Of a stretch of DNA of 64,000 nt, positions 44,216 to 55,577 are shown piece by piece. The notes below the pieces were generated by a model that was given only the letters and a program-made list of their open reading frames with translations, ran no database searches and was not told where the DNA came from. Each line of letters begins with the position of its first letter. Position 1 is the first letter of the stretch. The stretch comes from Pacificimonas flava. Lineage in GTDB: Bacteria > Pseudomonadota > Alphaproteobacteria > Sphingomonadales > Sphingomonadaceae. The position numbers and the translations under genes were made by a program. The stretch is taken from the NCBI RefSeq assembly GCF_000342165.1, contig NZ_AMRV01000004.1, positions 186,001 through 250,000 of the forward strand. The letters are read 5' to 3'.

Positions 44216-44818
44216 TTGTGGCGGGCGGCGGCCGTAATGGATCTTGTGCTGCCATTGCTGCTGATCGTGCTGTCCGCCGGGCTGCTTCGGTACAGTTGGG
44301 GGCTGCCGCAGCGATCCGGGCCTCTGAACGCGGGCGCGTGGCTTATCGGCGCTGCCGCCCTGTTCGTCCTGACCCGCCGTGACGGTGCATGGGGCCTCTC
44401 CGTCGGCCTGTCGGCGGCGCTGGTCGCCACCGTCATCCTGCTTGGCTGGGCGGCGATACGCAGTCCAGGGCGGCGAGCGCAGGAGCGGGGGCCGGAGCGC
44501 GCAACGGAGCGGGCGACGCGCGTGCGCGGCAATTTCACGCCGGAGCCGACCGCGCTGGGTCGCCGTTCTGCCTGGTTCCTGCTTTCCGTACCCGGCGCGG
44601 CCGGCGCGGCGCTCCTCTGGGCGGTGGCGGGACAGGGGCTGGCGCGGGCCGGGGGGTGGCACTCGGCCGACAGCGGCGCCCTGCCGTTTCTGCTGATGCC
44701 GACGGTCTGGGGCCTGCTGGCGGGCGGCATGCTGATGGCGTCCGGCCTGCGCGGCGGGCTGTTCTGGCTGATCGCCGCGTCGATACCGGCCGCTGCGATC
44801 CTGATGCTGACGATCTGA
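44216..44818 (+). CDS. Polytopic membrane protein of the iron-uptake locus
   Basis: A 200-residue protein with about six hydrophobic segments (VLPLLLIVLSAGLLRYSW, AWLIGAAALFVLT, LSAALVATVILLGWAAI, a second set after residue 120). An arginine-rich central loop separates two halves. Such small membrane proteins of unknown function often sit beside siderophore receptors and PepSY proteins. The TTG at 44216 has AGGGAG eight bases upstream and is preferred; ATG at 44237 is the alternative. Its stop is 17 bases before the chosen PepSY start. Confidence 0.7.
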   Translation: MWRAAAVMDLVLPLLLIVLSAGLLRYSWGLPQRSGPLNAGAWLIGAAALFVLTRRDGAWGLSVGLSAALVATVILLGWAAIRSPGRRAQERGPERATERATRVRGNFTPEPTALGRRSAWFLLSVPGAAGAALLWAVAGQGLARAGGWHSADSGALPFLLMPTVWGLLAGGMLMASGLRGGLFWLIAASIPAAAILMLTI

Positions 44819-44835
44819 TGTTCTGGGGACGGTCC

Positions 44836-46362
44836 ATGACAGGCGAAACGAGCGACAAGCGTAGCGGCGGCGGGCGCGGGGAATCCAGCGATGCGCGGGG
44901 GTTGGTGACGCGTTCGCTCGGCGCGCATGGCGCCATCGGGCTGCTGGCCGGCGCGATGCTGTACCTCGTCTGCCTATCGGGCATGCTGGTCGTCGTGCAC
45001 CATGAATGGCAGCGTTGGGAGCAGCCGGACATCGCCGAGATGGAGGCGTTGTCGCCAGCGGCGATGCAGCGGGCGATGGGCGAGATGCTGGCCGCGGAAC
45101 GCGCCGAGGGACTGTCGCCGACGACTCATCTTTATCTCGCCACGCCGGCGGAGGATATGCCGCGCGGCATCGTGACCACGGACCATGGGGGCGCCTATAT
45201 CGGAGAGGATGGGTCGCTCCAGGGACCGGAGGCGACGCCATGGACCCAGTTCCTGATCGACATGCACTATTATCTGCACCTGCCGTCCGTGTGGGGCATG
45301 ACGCTGGTGGGCGCTCTGGGCGCGATGATGGTGGCGTTGGCGCTGACTGGGGTGCTGGCGCATCCGCGCATCTTTCGCGACGCCTTTCGCATGCGCGTGC
45401 GGGGGCAGGCGCGCGTTGCCTTGACTGACATTCACAACCGGCTGAGCGTCTGGACGTTGCCGCTGGCGACCGCCGTGTCCCTGACGGGCGCGATCATCGG
45501 CCTGTCCATCGTCACCAGCTTCACGGTCGCAGGCACCTGGTTCGGCGGCGACCAGACACAGGTCTATACCCCCATATTCGGCGGCGAAGCGGCGCCCGAC
45601 CCCGCTCCGGCGCCGTTGCCGGATGTCGCCGCGGCGCTGGAGGATGCAGCCGCGCGCATGCCGGACGTCGTGCCGGGCCTCGTCATCGCGCACGACCCCG
45701 GAACAGCTGGACAACATGTGCAGGTCATGGGCGCGCACGAACGCCGGCTGATCTTTGGCGAATATTATAATTACGACGCGGCGGGGAATTATGAGGGCCG
45801 CGCCGGTCTGGCGGATGGAGCGCTCGGACAGCAGGCGGCCTCAAGCGTCTACAGGCTGCACTTCGGGAATTTCGGCGGTCTGCCGATCAAGCTGGTCTAT
45901 GTGCTGCTGGGGCTTGCGATGACGGTGATCTCGGGCTCCGGCGTGTCGATCTGGCTGGCGAAGCGGCGGCAGAAGGGCCTGCCGGCCGAACGCATGCAGG
46001 GCGCCTGGTCGGCGCTGGTCTGGGGCGCTCCCGCCCTGATTGCCGCCGCCGCCGGTCTGCGGCTGATCGGGGGAGCGACACTGCCGCTGACGGCACTGTT
46101 CTGGGCCGCGCAAATTCTGCTCGTCGGGATTGGTATCTGGCGGCCGGCCATCATCGGGCGCGGCCTGCGAGGGCTGCTTGCCCTGCTGCTGCTGCTCGTG
46201 GGATCGGGACATGCGCTTGCGCATCCCGGCGCATCGCAGGCGGCCCTCATCCTTGATGGTCTCATTATTCTCAGCGGACTGCTTTGCGCGCTGTCGCTGC
46301 GGCGCGCCGGGGCAGGCAAGGCGCTGGTCAGCACAGGGAAACCGGCCGGGTCGCCCGCCTGA
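44836..46362 (+). CDS. PepSY-associated membrane protein, probable ferric-siderophore reductase
   Basis: A 508-residue inner-membrane protein. The family pattern is visible as GAHGAIGLLAGAMLYLVCLSG followed by HHEWQRWEQPD. A PepSY domain region follows, then DIHNRLSVWTLPLATAVSLTG and YRLHFGNFGGLPIKLVYVLL, giving paired histidines on membrane helices. Homologues reduce ferric siderophores or are linked to iron uptake. The C-terminal part carries further helices. The ATG at 44836 has a GGGGA site; an ATG at 44818 overlaps the upstream stop. Confidence 0.82.
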   Translation: MTGETSDKRSGGGRGESSDARGLVTRSLGAHGAIGLLAGAMLYLVCLSGMLVVVHHEWQRWEQPDIAEMEALSPAAMQRAMGEMLAAERAEGLSPTTHLYLATPAEDMPRGIVTTDHGGAYIGEDGSLQGPEATPWTQFLIDMHYYLHLPSVWGMTLVGALGAMMVALALTGVLAHPRIFRDAFRMRVRGQARVALTDIHNRLSVWTLPLATAVSLTGAIIGLSIVTSFTVAGTWFGGDQTQVYTPIFGGEAAPDPAPAPLPDVAAALEDAAARMPDVVPGLVIAHDPGTAGQHVQVMGAHERRLIFGEYYNYDAAGNYEGRAGLADGALGQQAASSVYRLHFGNFGGLPIKLVYVLLGLAMTVISGSGVSIWLAKRRQKGLPAERMQGAWSALVWGAPALIAAAAGLRLIGGATLPLTALFWAAQILLVGIGIWRPAIIGRGLRGLLALLLLLVGSGHALAHPGASQAALILDGLIILSGLLCALSLRRAGAGKALVSTGKPAGSPA

Positions 46363-46423
46363 TGCGCGGGGTTCGCGCCGATATGACTGGCGCGGCGCAG
46401 GCGAGCGGCCTACATGGCGGCGA

Positions 46424-46891
46424 ATGTCTTCCTCCCGTAAAAGCAAAGTCCCCCGCGCATCGCGTCCGGCGGCCCGCCTGGCGGCCGTGCAGGCGCTGTA
46501 TCAGCGCGACATGAGCGGCGCGCCGGTTCCCCTGCTGCTGCGCGAATTTCACGAACATCGGCTTGGCCGCGAGATCGAGGGCGGCGAATTCGCCGACGCG
46601 GATGCCGACCTTTTCGACGATATCGTCTCTGGGGTGGCGCTGAGCGAAGAGACGCTGGACGAGACCATCGCCGGTTCGCTGGCGTCCGGCTGGACGCTCG
46701 ACCGCCTGGACCGGCCGATGCGCCAGATCCTGCGCTGCGGCATCTACGAACTCAGCCAGCGCCTCGACGTGCCGACCGGCGCAGTCATCAACGAATATGT
46801 CGACATTGCCAAGGCGTTCTACGAGCCGCCGGAGCCGGCGTTCGTAAACGGCCTGCTCGATGCGGTGGCGAAGAAGGTGCGCGCCGCCTAG
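46424..46891 (+). CDS. nusB: Transcription antitermination factor NusB
   Basis: A 155-residue all-helical RNA-binding protein acting in ribosomal RNA antitermination. ARLAAVQALYQRDMSG is the standard N-terminal helix. The C-terminal half has LDRPMRQILRCGIYELSQ followed by VPTGAVINEYVDIAKAF and FVNGLLDAVAKKVR, which are diagnostic. The lysine- and arginine-rich start MSSSRKSKVPRASRPA follows the ATG at 46424. thiL begins 15 bases after it, as in many alphaproteobacteria. Confidence 0.95.
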   Translation: MSSSRKSKVPRASRPAARLAAVQALYQRDMSGAPVPLLLREFHEHRLGREIEGGEFADADADLFDDIVSGVALSEETLDETIAGSLASGWTLDRLDRPMRQILRCGIYELSQRLDVPTGAVINEYVDIAKAFYEPPEPAFVNGLLDAVAKKVRAA

Positions 46892-46906
46892 CGGGGGCGT
46901 CCTGCC

Positions 46907-47854
46907 ATGCGCGAGAGCGAGATCGTCGAGCTTCTGCGCCAGGTGGCGACGGGCGGAGCGGCGCGGGGTCTTGCCGACGATGCCGCCGTCTGGAGCCCGC
47001 CGCTGGGCCGCGAGCTGGTGCTGACGCACGATATCGTCGCGGCGGGCGTGCACTATCTGCCGGGCGACGATCCCTCCGACATCGCATGGAAACTGGTGGC
47101 GGTGAACCTGTCCGATCTTGCGGCCAAGGGCGCGGTGCCGGCAGGGGTGCTGCTGGGCCTCTCCCTCGGCGACGAGGACGAGGCATGGCTGCGGCGCTTT
47201 GCCGGGGGCCTTCACCGGGTTCTGTCGGATCATGGAACGGCGCTGTGGGGCGGCGATACGGTACGCAGCGGCGGCCAGGCGTCGCTGGGCTGTACGGCCG
47301 TCGGCCATGTGCTGCCGGGTTCGGCGCTGGCGCGGGCAGGGGGCAGGGACGGCGATCTCCTTTTCGTGACCGGCACGATCGGCGATGCGGGTCTGGGCCT
47401 TGCAGCGCGGCGCGGAGAGGCGCCCGGCGATGCCTATCTGGAGCGGCGCTACCGCCTGCCCATGCCGCGCCTGGGCTTTGGCAAACGGCTGGCGGAAAGC
47501 GGCGCGCATGCCGCGATGGACGTCAGCGACGGTCTGCTGATCGACGCCGCGCGGATGGCGGCAGCGAGCGGACTGGCGGCCGAGATCGACTGTAAGGCGG
47601 TGCCGCTGTCGCAGGCGGCGGCGGCGCGCCTGCCGGCCGGCGATACGGGACGGCTCGCCGCCGCGCGGGCGGGAGACGATTACGAGATCCTGCTGGCGGC
47701 GCCGGCACAGGCTGAAGCGGCGCTTAGGGCGGCTGCGGCTACGGACGCCCTGCCGCTGACGCGCATCGGACGACTGCGCTTGGGGGCCGGGCTTTGCGTG
47801 CTGGGCACGGAAGGCCGCGCGATCGATCCGGGTCCGCTCGGCTACGAGCACTAA
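46907..47854 (+). CDS. thiL: Thiamine-monophosphate kinase ThiL
   Basis: A 315-residue ATP-dependent kinase making thiamine diphosphate. The start [20 protein letters not shown] leads to DDAAVW, an [20 protein letters not shown] segment and the [19 protein letters not shown] motif. Later [12 protein letters not shown] and [15 protein letters not shown] are conserved ATP/metal sites. It ends before a structured 158-base leader of hppA. Confidence 0.95.
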   Translation: MRESEIVELLRQVATGGAARGLADDAAVWSPPLGRELVLTHDIVAAGVHYLPGDDPSDIAWKLVAVNLSDLAAKGAVPAGVLLGLSLGDEDEAWLRRFAGGLHRVLSDHGTALWGGDTVRSGGQASLGCTAVGHVLPGSALARAGGRDGDLLFVTGTIGDAGLGLAARRGEAPGDAYLERRYRLPMPRLGFGKRLAESGAHAAMDVSDGLLIDAARMAAASGLAAEIDCKAVPLSQAAAARLPAGDTGRLAAARAGDDYEILLAAPAQAEAALRAAAATDALPLTRIGRLRLGAGLCVLGTEGRAIDPGPLGYEH

Positions 47855-47991
47855 GGCGCGGGGCTTCCCCCGGTTTTTGCCGACTTGACGGGGCCGGATT
47901 TGCCCTTACCAATTTGCAGGTCAGACAAGGGAGGCGTCGACAGAACGCCCCCTGGTCCTTGGGAACATGTGCCCGGGGTTCCCGCCTCGGG

Positions 47992-48009
47992 CCGGTAGGG
48001 GGTTACCGG
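47992..48009 (+). promoter_or_regulatory. Hairpin presenting the hppA ribosome binding site
   Basis: CCGGTA (47992-47997) pairs with TACCGG (48004-48009) around the loop GGGGGT, which is the only purine-rich ribosome site before the ATG at 48013. Upstream, GGCGT/ACGCC and GGGAAC/GTTCCC pairs show that the leader is highly structured. This may tune translation, but no riboswitch class was recognised. Confidence 0.45.
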
Positions 48010-48012
48010 TTT

Positions 48013-50175
<2,163 letters not shown>

Positions 50176-50255
50176 GGGATCGGCGGTACGCTGACAGGGG
50201 AGGGACGTCCGCAGCCCAAAAAGGGGGAAAACGAGAACGGGCACCCGGCACCTGG

Positions 50256-50291
50256 GGCCCCGCCGTGTTCAACCGAGCGGCGGGGCCTTTT
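50256..50291 (+). terminator. Rho-independent terminator of hppA
   Basis: GGCCCCGCCG (50256-50265) pairs perfectly with CGGCGGGGCC (50278-50287) around a 12-base loop and is followed by TTTT. It lies about 80 bases after the hppA stop. Confidence 0.88.
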
Positions 50292-50378
50292 CATGTCGGC
50301 CATCGAGTTTCGGGTGCGTGAAGCGCCGACTCGTGCTATGATACCGATGTGGGACTTTCCGAGTGAAGGGAGGTTGCA

Positions 50379-50741
50379 GTGATTGAATCGCAAGCTCTGC
50401 CGCACGAGCTGATCCGCCAGCGCCGCGACTGGCGCGACGGCCTCTATACCACCAGCTACCGCAGCGAGGATGAGGAGACGCATGGTTCCTTGCTGAAACG
50501 CGGCAGCACCCTGTCCGGCGGGCACGGTCCGCTGGTCTGCTATGGCAGGATTTACGGCCGCGCCTCGGTTACGGTCCATTTCGAGGTTCACAGGCGCGGC
50601 GACGGGGACGACACCGTCTTTCGCGGTTTCGAATGGACGACCTATGAGATGAGCGGATACGCGGCGAACGGCGCTGCGGACCTGCACGGCTTCGATCCAG
50701 AGGGGCGAGAGCTCTGGATGACCATGCGTTCGGTTCGATAG
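50379..50741 (+). CDS. Small protein of unknown function
   Basis: A 120-residue protein with no signal peptide or membrane helix. The start is a GTG with GGGAGG five bases upstream. It is rich in charged residues (LIRQRRDWRDGLYTTSYRSE) and has a beta-like middle (GRIYGRASVTVHFEVHRRG) followed by FRGFEWTTYEMSGYAANG. No family recognised. Its stop is 17 bases from the convergent MscS gene. Confidence 0.6.
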   Translation: MIESQALPHELIRQRRDWRDGLYTTSYRSEDEETHGSLLKRGSTLSGGHGPLVCYGRIYGRASVTVHFEVHRRGDGDDTVFRGFEWTTYEMSGYAANGAADLHGFDPEGRELWMTMRSVR

Positions 50742-50758
50742 CGTACGGGCAGCACCGT

Positions 50759-52090
50759 CTAGGACGAAGGTCCGTCCGGCCCGGAGACCGGGCGGTCCGA
50801 CATGGCCGCTGCGCCGGGGGGCAGCGACCGCACGTTCACATCGCGCTGCGGATAGGGGATGGTGATGTCATTCTCCCTGAACAGCACCCATATGCGGTTC
50901 AGTATGGCGCTTTTCACATTGCCGACCCCGGCCTCCGCATCCGCGATCCAGCACAGAATGTCATGTTCGATGCGGAATTCGCCGAACTCTTTCAGCCAGA
51001 CATTGGGCGCGGGGTCCTCCAGCACGCGCCGGGTTTCCTTGGCGGCCTGCAGCATCAGTTCCTGAGCGCGCTTCAGGTCGCAATCATAGCCGACACCCAC
51101 CTCAATATGGATGCGGACATTGCGGTCCGAGTAGCTCCAATTCTCCACCCGCTCGGTCATCAGGACCTCGTTCGGGATCAGATATTCGATGCCGTCGCGC
51201 GTGATGATGGAGACGGCGCGAACGCCGATCTTGTTCACCCAGCCGAAGGACTGGTCGACGACGATGATGTCGCCCGGCTTTATCGACCGGTCGATCAGAA
51301 GGATCAGACCGGACAGAAGATTGCCGAACGTCTTTTGCATGCCGAAGCCGAGAGCGAGACCGAAGGCGCCGGAGAAGACCGCCAACGCGGTAAAATCGAT
51401 GCCGAGAAGTTCGAGCCCGAGAAAGAAGGCGATGATGACGATGCCCAGGCCGGCCAGCTTCTGAAACAGCACGCGCTGCGACAGATCCAGCCGTGACGAA
51501 TTGCCGATCTGCCGCCCCACAAGCTGCACGACGAAGCGCGAGACGGTATAGAGGACGAGGATGACGAGGATCGCGTTGAGGACGTCGAGCAGGCTGATGC
51601 GCCGCGACCCGATCCTGAGCGCGGCATTGTCGAGCGCGGTTACCAGCGGCTCCAGCCCGCCCAGCGAGGACGCGATGGAGGCAGTCGCCGTGAAGATGGC
51701 GAACAGGAAGGTGAGGGCGGTGCCGAAACCGACGAGGCGGCAGAGGACGTAGACCAGCCGTCCCACCGCGATGCCGATTGCGATCGCAATGAGCACGGTG
51801 CCGTAGAATCCGTAATCGGCGAGGCCGCGCCCGCCGATGAGGAGTGTCAACGAGGTCAGGATTCCGCACAGGCGCGGCGCATAGTCCGCCACCTGCTGAA
51901 AGGGTGCGGCGCCGCGTGCGCTGAGGACAGCGCGGATGCGGGGACCGACATAGCGCTGGACAAGCCGTCCGAGGAACCACGCCGCGGCGATGACGATCAT
52001 GGCGACGATCAGCAGTTCCTGCCGCACCACGGTGTCGATGGGCAGCCCCTGCCGCGCGGCGAAAACCTGCATCTGCGAAAGGACGCTCAC
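50759..52090 (-). CDS. MscS-family mechanosensitive ion channel
   Basis: A 443-residue inner-membrane channel that opens on osmotic down-shock. Several helices precede the pore helix region FSGAFGLALGFGMQKTFGNL, and the beta domain begins IKPGDIIVVDQSFGWVNKIG. The C-terminal domain includes VENWSYSDRNVRIHIEVGVG. The start is taken as a GTG seven bases after the upstream cystathionine-lyase stop (MSVLSQMQVFAARQG); ATG at 52072 is an alternative. It is likely co-transcribed with metC and sseA. Confidence 0.9.
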   Translation of the reverse strand: MSVLSQMQVFAARQGLPIDTVVRQELLIVAMIVIAAAWFLGRLVQRYVGPRIRAVLSARGAAPFQQVADYAPRLCGILTSLTLLIGGRGLADYGFYGTVLIAIAIGIAVGRLVYVLCRLVGFGTALTFLFAIFTATASIASSLGGLEPLVTALDNAALRIGSRRISLLDVLNAILVILVLYTVSRFVVQLVGRQIGNSSRLDLSQRVLFQKLAGLGIVIIAFFLGLELLGIDFTALAVFSGAFGLALGFGMQKTFGNLLSGLILLIDRSIKPGDIIVVDQSFGWVNKIGVRAVSIITRDGIEYLIPNEVLMTERVENWSYSDRNVRIHIEVGVGYDCDLKRAQELMLQAAKETRRVLEDPAPNVWLKEFGEFRIEHDILCWIADAEAGVGNVKSAILNRIWVLFRENDITIPYPQRDVNVRSLPPGAAAMSDRPVSGPDGPSS

Positions 52091-52097
52091 CGGCCGG

Positions 52098-53408
52098 TCA
52101 TCGGGTCGCCGCGCCCCCGGCCGCACGCGCTCCGCTGCTGCCCGTCCGGGCGGCGTATCGGTCGAGGCCGGCGATGAGGTCGGCCTCCAGATCGCCGGCA
52201 TCCTCGAGACCGCAATGGATGCGGATCGCCGGCCCGTCAGCCTCGAAGCGAGTGGCCGTCCGAAGCGGTGCGGGCTCGATCGGCAGGATCAGACTCTCGA
52301 ACCCGCCGAAGGAGAAGCCGATGGAATAGAGCGCAAGGTCGTCGATGAGATGGCGCAGGTCCGCACGCTCTCCCCCCGCGAGGATGAAGGAGAAGATGCT
52401 GGAATAGCCGGCGAAATCCCGCTGCCAGAGCGCATGGCCGGGATCCCCCGGAAGACCGGGGCAGAGGACGCGCGACACCGCCGGATGGGCGCCGACCGCA
52501 CGCGCCAGTCGCAGCGCGGTCTCGCCATGCTGGCGCAGGCGCGGCGCCAGGGTCCTGATGCCGCGCAGCGCCAGATAGACATCGTCGGGTCCGGCGGTCT
52601 GTCCGAGCCGCTTTGCCATGGCCTTCACGCGCGGCCAGTGGCCGGGCGCGGCGGTCACCGCGCCCATCATCGCGTCGGAATGGCCGACGATGAACTTCGT
52701 CAGCGACTGGACCTCAATATCGATGCCGCGCGCCATCGCCGGAAAGAGGAGAGGCGTCGCCCACGTATTGTCGAGGATCGTGGTAATCCCGCGCGCCTTC
52801 GCCGCCTCGACGATGGCGGGCACGTCCTGCACCTCGAAGGTGAGGGAACCCGGGCTTTCCATATAGATGGCGCGTGTGGTCTCGCGGATACGCTCCGCAA
52901 TGCCGGCGCCGATCCGGGGATCGTAGAACTCGACCTCCATGCCCAGCGGCTTCAGGAGGCCCTGCGCCAGCCCGCGCGTCGGTTCGTAAGCGCTGTCGGG
53001 AAAAAGGATGTGCCCGCCCGGCCGCGCAACGGTGAGGAGGGCGCCGGAAATGGCGGCAACGCCCGAGGGGAATAGCTTCGTGCCGGCGGCGCCGGGATCC
53101 ATGCCAGTCAGCGCCTCCTCCAGCGCCCAGATGGTCGGCGTTCCCTGCCGGCCGTAAAGAAGGCCGCTATCGGGATCGGCCCGCCGGGCGTCGAAGTCCC
53201 CGAGGGTTTCAAATGTGCAGGTGGAGGCGTGATAGACGGGTGGATTGACGATGCCCTGGGTCAGCGCCGGGCGCCGTCCCGCCCGCACGAGCTGCGTGCG
53301 CACATCGAAATTATCGTCCGCGCGAGCCACTCCATTCGCGTCTTTGCTGCCTGCTTCCCTGTGCGTCACGCCGTCCCTTTTTACTGTCCTGTCGGTTTCG
53401 TCGGTCAT
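52098..53408 (-). CDS. metC: Cystathionine beta-lyase-type PLP enzyme
   Basis: A 436-residue pyridoxal-phosphate enzyme of the Cys/Met metabolism family, probably converting cystathionine to homocysteine. The N-terminal 40 residues are hydrophilic and variable. NPPVYHASTCTFETL and SGLLYGRQGTPT are typical, and the PLP lysine lies in SLTKFIVGHSDAMMG near residue 218. The end region has IRIHCGLEDAGDLEADLIAG. The start overlaps the TGA of sseA by four bases (ATGA), so the two sulfur genes are coupled. Substrate choice within the family is inferred. Confidence 0.88.
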   Translation of the reverse strand: MTDETDRTVKRDGVTHREAGSKDANGVARADDNFDVRTQLVRAGRRPALTQGIVNPPVYHASTCTFETLGDFDARRADPDSGLLYGRQGTPTIWALEEALTGMDPGAAGTKLFPSGVAAISGALLTVARPGGHILFPDSAYEPTRGLAQGLLKPLGMEVEFYDPRIGAGIAERIRETTRAIYMESPGSLTFEVQDVPAIVEAAKARGITTILDNTWATPLLFPAMARGIDIEVQSLTKFIVGHSDAMMGAVTAAPGHWPRVKAMAKRLGQTAGPDDVYLALRGIRTLAPRLRQHGETALRLARAVGAHPAVSRVLCPGLPGDPGHALWQRDFAGYSSIFSFILAGGERADLRHLIDDLALYSIGFSFGGFESLILPIEPAPLRTATRFEADGPAIRIHCGLEDAGDLEADLIAGLDRYAARTGSSGARAAGGAATR

Positions 53409-54238
53409 GCCGGCCCGACGGCCTTTTCCGTGTCCGGCGCGCTGCCCCACTCGGACCACGAGCCGTCGTAGAGAGCCACGTCGGACGCGCCGATGCGGTG
53501 CAGCGCGAAGGAGAGTACCGCCGCAGTGACGCCCGATCCGCAGGTGGTGACGACCGGGCGGCCGGGATCGATCCCGGCGTCCTCGAACAGCGCACGCATC
53601 TCCGCCTCCGACTTCCAGGTTCCGTCATCATTGAAAAGCCGGTCATGCGGAAGGTTGCGCGCGCCCGGCATGTGACCGGCCGCGACGCCCGGACGACTTT
53701 CCGGCTCCTTTCCCGTGAAACGAGCGGCGGGGCGGGCGTCGACCGTCTGTTCGCTGCCGGTCTTCAGGTTTTCCTTCATATCGTGCAGATCGCGAACGGC
53801 GCCTTCGTCCTTCCAGACGGTGAAATGGCGATGCCGGACGCTGGTCTTGCCGCTGTCGAGCGGACGCCCCTCCTCCCGCCATTTGGCGAGGCCGCCATCC
53901 AGAATCGCGACCTCATGCGCGCCGAACGTCCTCAGCATCCACCATGCGCGCGCGGCGCTTTTCAGCGGACTGTCGTCATATACAACGATGCGGCTGCCAT
54001 CGCCGAGGCCGAGAGCCTGCATCCGGCTGGCGAATCTTTCCGGCGCCGGCAGCATGCCGGGAAGCGGCGACTCGGGATCGGCCAGCTGCGACAGGTCCAT
54101 GAAGACGGCGCCGGGAATATGCGCGGCCTCGAAGCGCGGGCGCGCATCCTGGTCCAGGAAATAGGTCGCGTCGACGATCCGAAGATCGGGCGTCTCCATC
54201 TCCTCGGCCAGCCACTGAGTCGATACCAGCGAGTCCAT
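53405..54238 (-). CDS. sseA: 3-Mercaptopyruvate sulfurtransferase
   Basis: A 277-residue protein with two rhodanese domains. The inactive N-terminal domain contains LRIVDATYFLDQDARPRFEA and HIPGAVFMD. The C-terminal domain has the active-site loop TTCGSGVTAAVLSFAL with the catalytic cysteine; the CGSGVT loop favours mercaptopyruvate over thiosulfate. It moves sulfur from mercaptopyruvate to acceptors in the cytosol. It is the first gene of the sseA-metC pair. Confidence 0.92.
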   Translation of the reverse strand: MDSLVSTQWLAEEMETPDLRIVDATYFLDQDARPRFEAAHIPGAVFMDLSQLADPESPLPGMLPAPERFASRMQALGLGDGSRIVVYDDSPLKSAARAWWMLRTFGAHEVAILDGGLAKWREEGRPLDSGKTSVRHRHFTVWKDEGAVRDLHDMKENLKTGSEQTVDARPAARFTGKEPESRPGVAAGHMPGARNLPHDRLFNDDGTWKSEAEMRALFEDAGIDPGRPVVTTCGSGVTAAVLSFALHRIGASDVALYDGSWSEWGSAPDTEKAVGPA

Positions 54239-54380
54239 GCCGCGTCTCCCTCCGTCTCGTCCGCGGACGGTGCCGGGACCCGCCCAGCATTAACGGCGCG
54301 CTTCCGGCCACGCTAGGGCGATGCCGGGCGGCGGATCTGGCCGCTGGCGGGCGGCGGCAGGCCGCACTATCTGGCGAAAC

Positions 54381-54827
54381 ATGGAACCGAAATTTCTTGG
54401 CCAGGACAGCCCTCTGCCCACCTCTCCGGAGCAGGCGGGCCTCGACTATGTCCCCAATCCCCGCACCGGCGAGCGCTATCTGGTACGCTTCGCCGCACCG
54501 GAGTTCACCTCCCTGTGTCCGGTCACGGGCCAGCCGGATTTCGCGCATCTGGTCATCGACTATGTGCCGGGCGAGACGATCGTGGAGTCGAAGTCGCTGA
54601 AGCTGTTTCTCGGCAGCTTTCGCAATCACGCGGCCTTTCATGAGGACTGCACGGTCGGGATCGGCCGGCGGTTGGCGGACGAGATGAAGCCGGAATGGCT
54701 GCGCATCGGCGGCTATTGGTATCCCCGCGGCGGCATTCCCATCGATGTGTTCTGGCAGACCGGCGCGCCGCCTGCGGATGTCTGGGTGCCAGATCAGGGC
54801 GTGGCGCCCTATCGCGGGCGGGGATAG
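54381..54827 (+). CDS. queF: NADPH-dependent preQ0 reductase QueF
   Basis: A 148-residue unimodular enzyme reducing 7-cyano-7-deazaguanine to preQ1 in queuosine synthesis. The catalytic cysteine is in [16 protein letters not shown] near residue 51, and the QueF motif [20 protein letters not shown] follows. The ATG at 54381 fits the family start ([13 protein letters not shown]). It converges with queE across a long hairpin. Confidence 0.95.
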   Translation: MEPKFLGQDSPLPTSPEQAGLDYVPNPRTGERYLVRFAAPEFTSLCPVTGQPDFAHLVIDYVPGETIVESKSLKLFLGSFRNHAAFHEDCTVGIGRRLADEMKPEWLRIGGYWYPRGGIPIDVFWQTGAPPADVWVPDQGVAPYRGRG

Positions 54828-54875
54828 GCGCGCGCGTCGAGCTTGCGGGGTCGATGCTGGTCCTTTCGGGGGTCG

Positions 54876-54920
54876 ACCCTCCCCCGTCCCCTCCCTGAAA
54901 GGGACGGGTTAGGGGAGGGT
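54876..54920. terminator. Long inverted repeat between queF and queE
   Basis: ACCCTCCCC (54876-54884) pairs with GGGGAGGGT (54912-54920) and CGTCCC with GGGACG, giving a stem of about 15 bp with small interruptions and a ten-base loop. It sits between two convergent genes and probably stops both transcripts; no T-run follows, so Rho-independence is uncertain. It may be a dispersed repeat. Confidence 0.5.
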
Positions 54921-54934
54921 GGAGAGCGCCCGCG

Positions 54935-55567
54935 TCAGGGAATGCCGATCAGCTTGTGGGTCTGTAGGCTCAGCCGCCATTTGGGATGATCCATGCAGTA
55001 GCGCGTGGCGGCCGCGACGTTTTCCGCCTGCTGCGGGCTATCCATCGGCTGCAGGAAAAAATGGTCGAAGGCGAGGTGTTCGAACTGAGCGGGGTCGTTT
55101 TCGGGCTGCGGATAGACGAGTTTCAGCTCGTTGCCGCTGCGCTGCTTCAGCGGCTCGGCAGCCTTGGGGCTGACGCAAATCCAGTCGAGGCCGGCGGGGG
55201 CGGGGACGGTGCCGTTGGTCTCGACGGCGATCTCGAACCCGCGCCGGTGCAGCGCCTCGATCAGCGGCGTATCGAGTTGCAGGAGCGGTTCGCCGCCGGT
55301 GCAGACGGTCAGGCGGTGTTCGCGGCTGTCGCCCCAGGTCCTCTCCACCGCATCCGCCAAGGCGTCGGCATCCGGAAAACGTCCGCCCCCCGGACCGTTC
55401 ATGCCGACGAAATCGGTATCGCAGAAGCGGCAAACCGCACCCGCCCGGTCCTGCTCCCGCCCGGTCCACAGATTGCAGCCGGCAAAGCGCAGAAAGACCG
55501 CGCGGCGGCCGGCCTGTCCCCCCTCTCCCTGAAGCGTCGGGAAAATCTCCTTGACGGCGTAGCTCAT
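54935..55567 (-). CDS. queE: 7-Carboxy-7-deazaguanine synthase QueE (radical SAM)
   Basis: A 210-residue radical-SAM enzyme of queuosine synthesis. The start VKEIFPTLQGEGGQAGRRAV is typical. The cluster cysteines read CNLWTGREQDRAGAVCRFCD, i.e. C-X14-C-X2-C instead of the plain CX3CX2C, a known variant of QueE. TVCTGGEPLLQLD binds SAM and the C-terminus reads SLQTHKLIGIP. The ATG at 55567 follows queC by ten bases. Confidence 0.93.
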   Translation of the reverse strand: MSYAVKEIFPTLQGEGGQAGRRAVFLRFAGCNLWTGREQDRAGAVCRFCDTDFVGMNGPGGGRFPDADALADAVERTWGDSREHRLTVCTGGEPLLQLDTPLIEALHRRGFEIAVETNGTVPAPAGLDWICVSPKAAEPLKQRSGNELKLVYPQPENDPAQFEHLAFDHFFLQPMDSPQQAENVAAATRYCMDHPKWRLSLQTHKLIGIP

Positions 55568-55577
55568 ACCCGAACCT

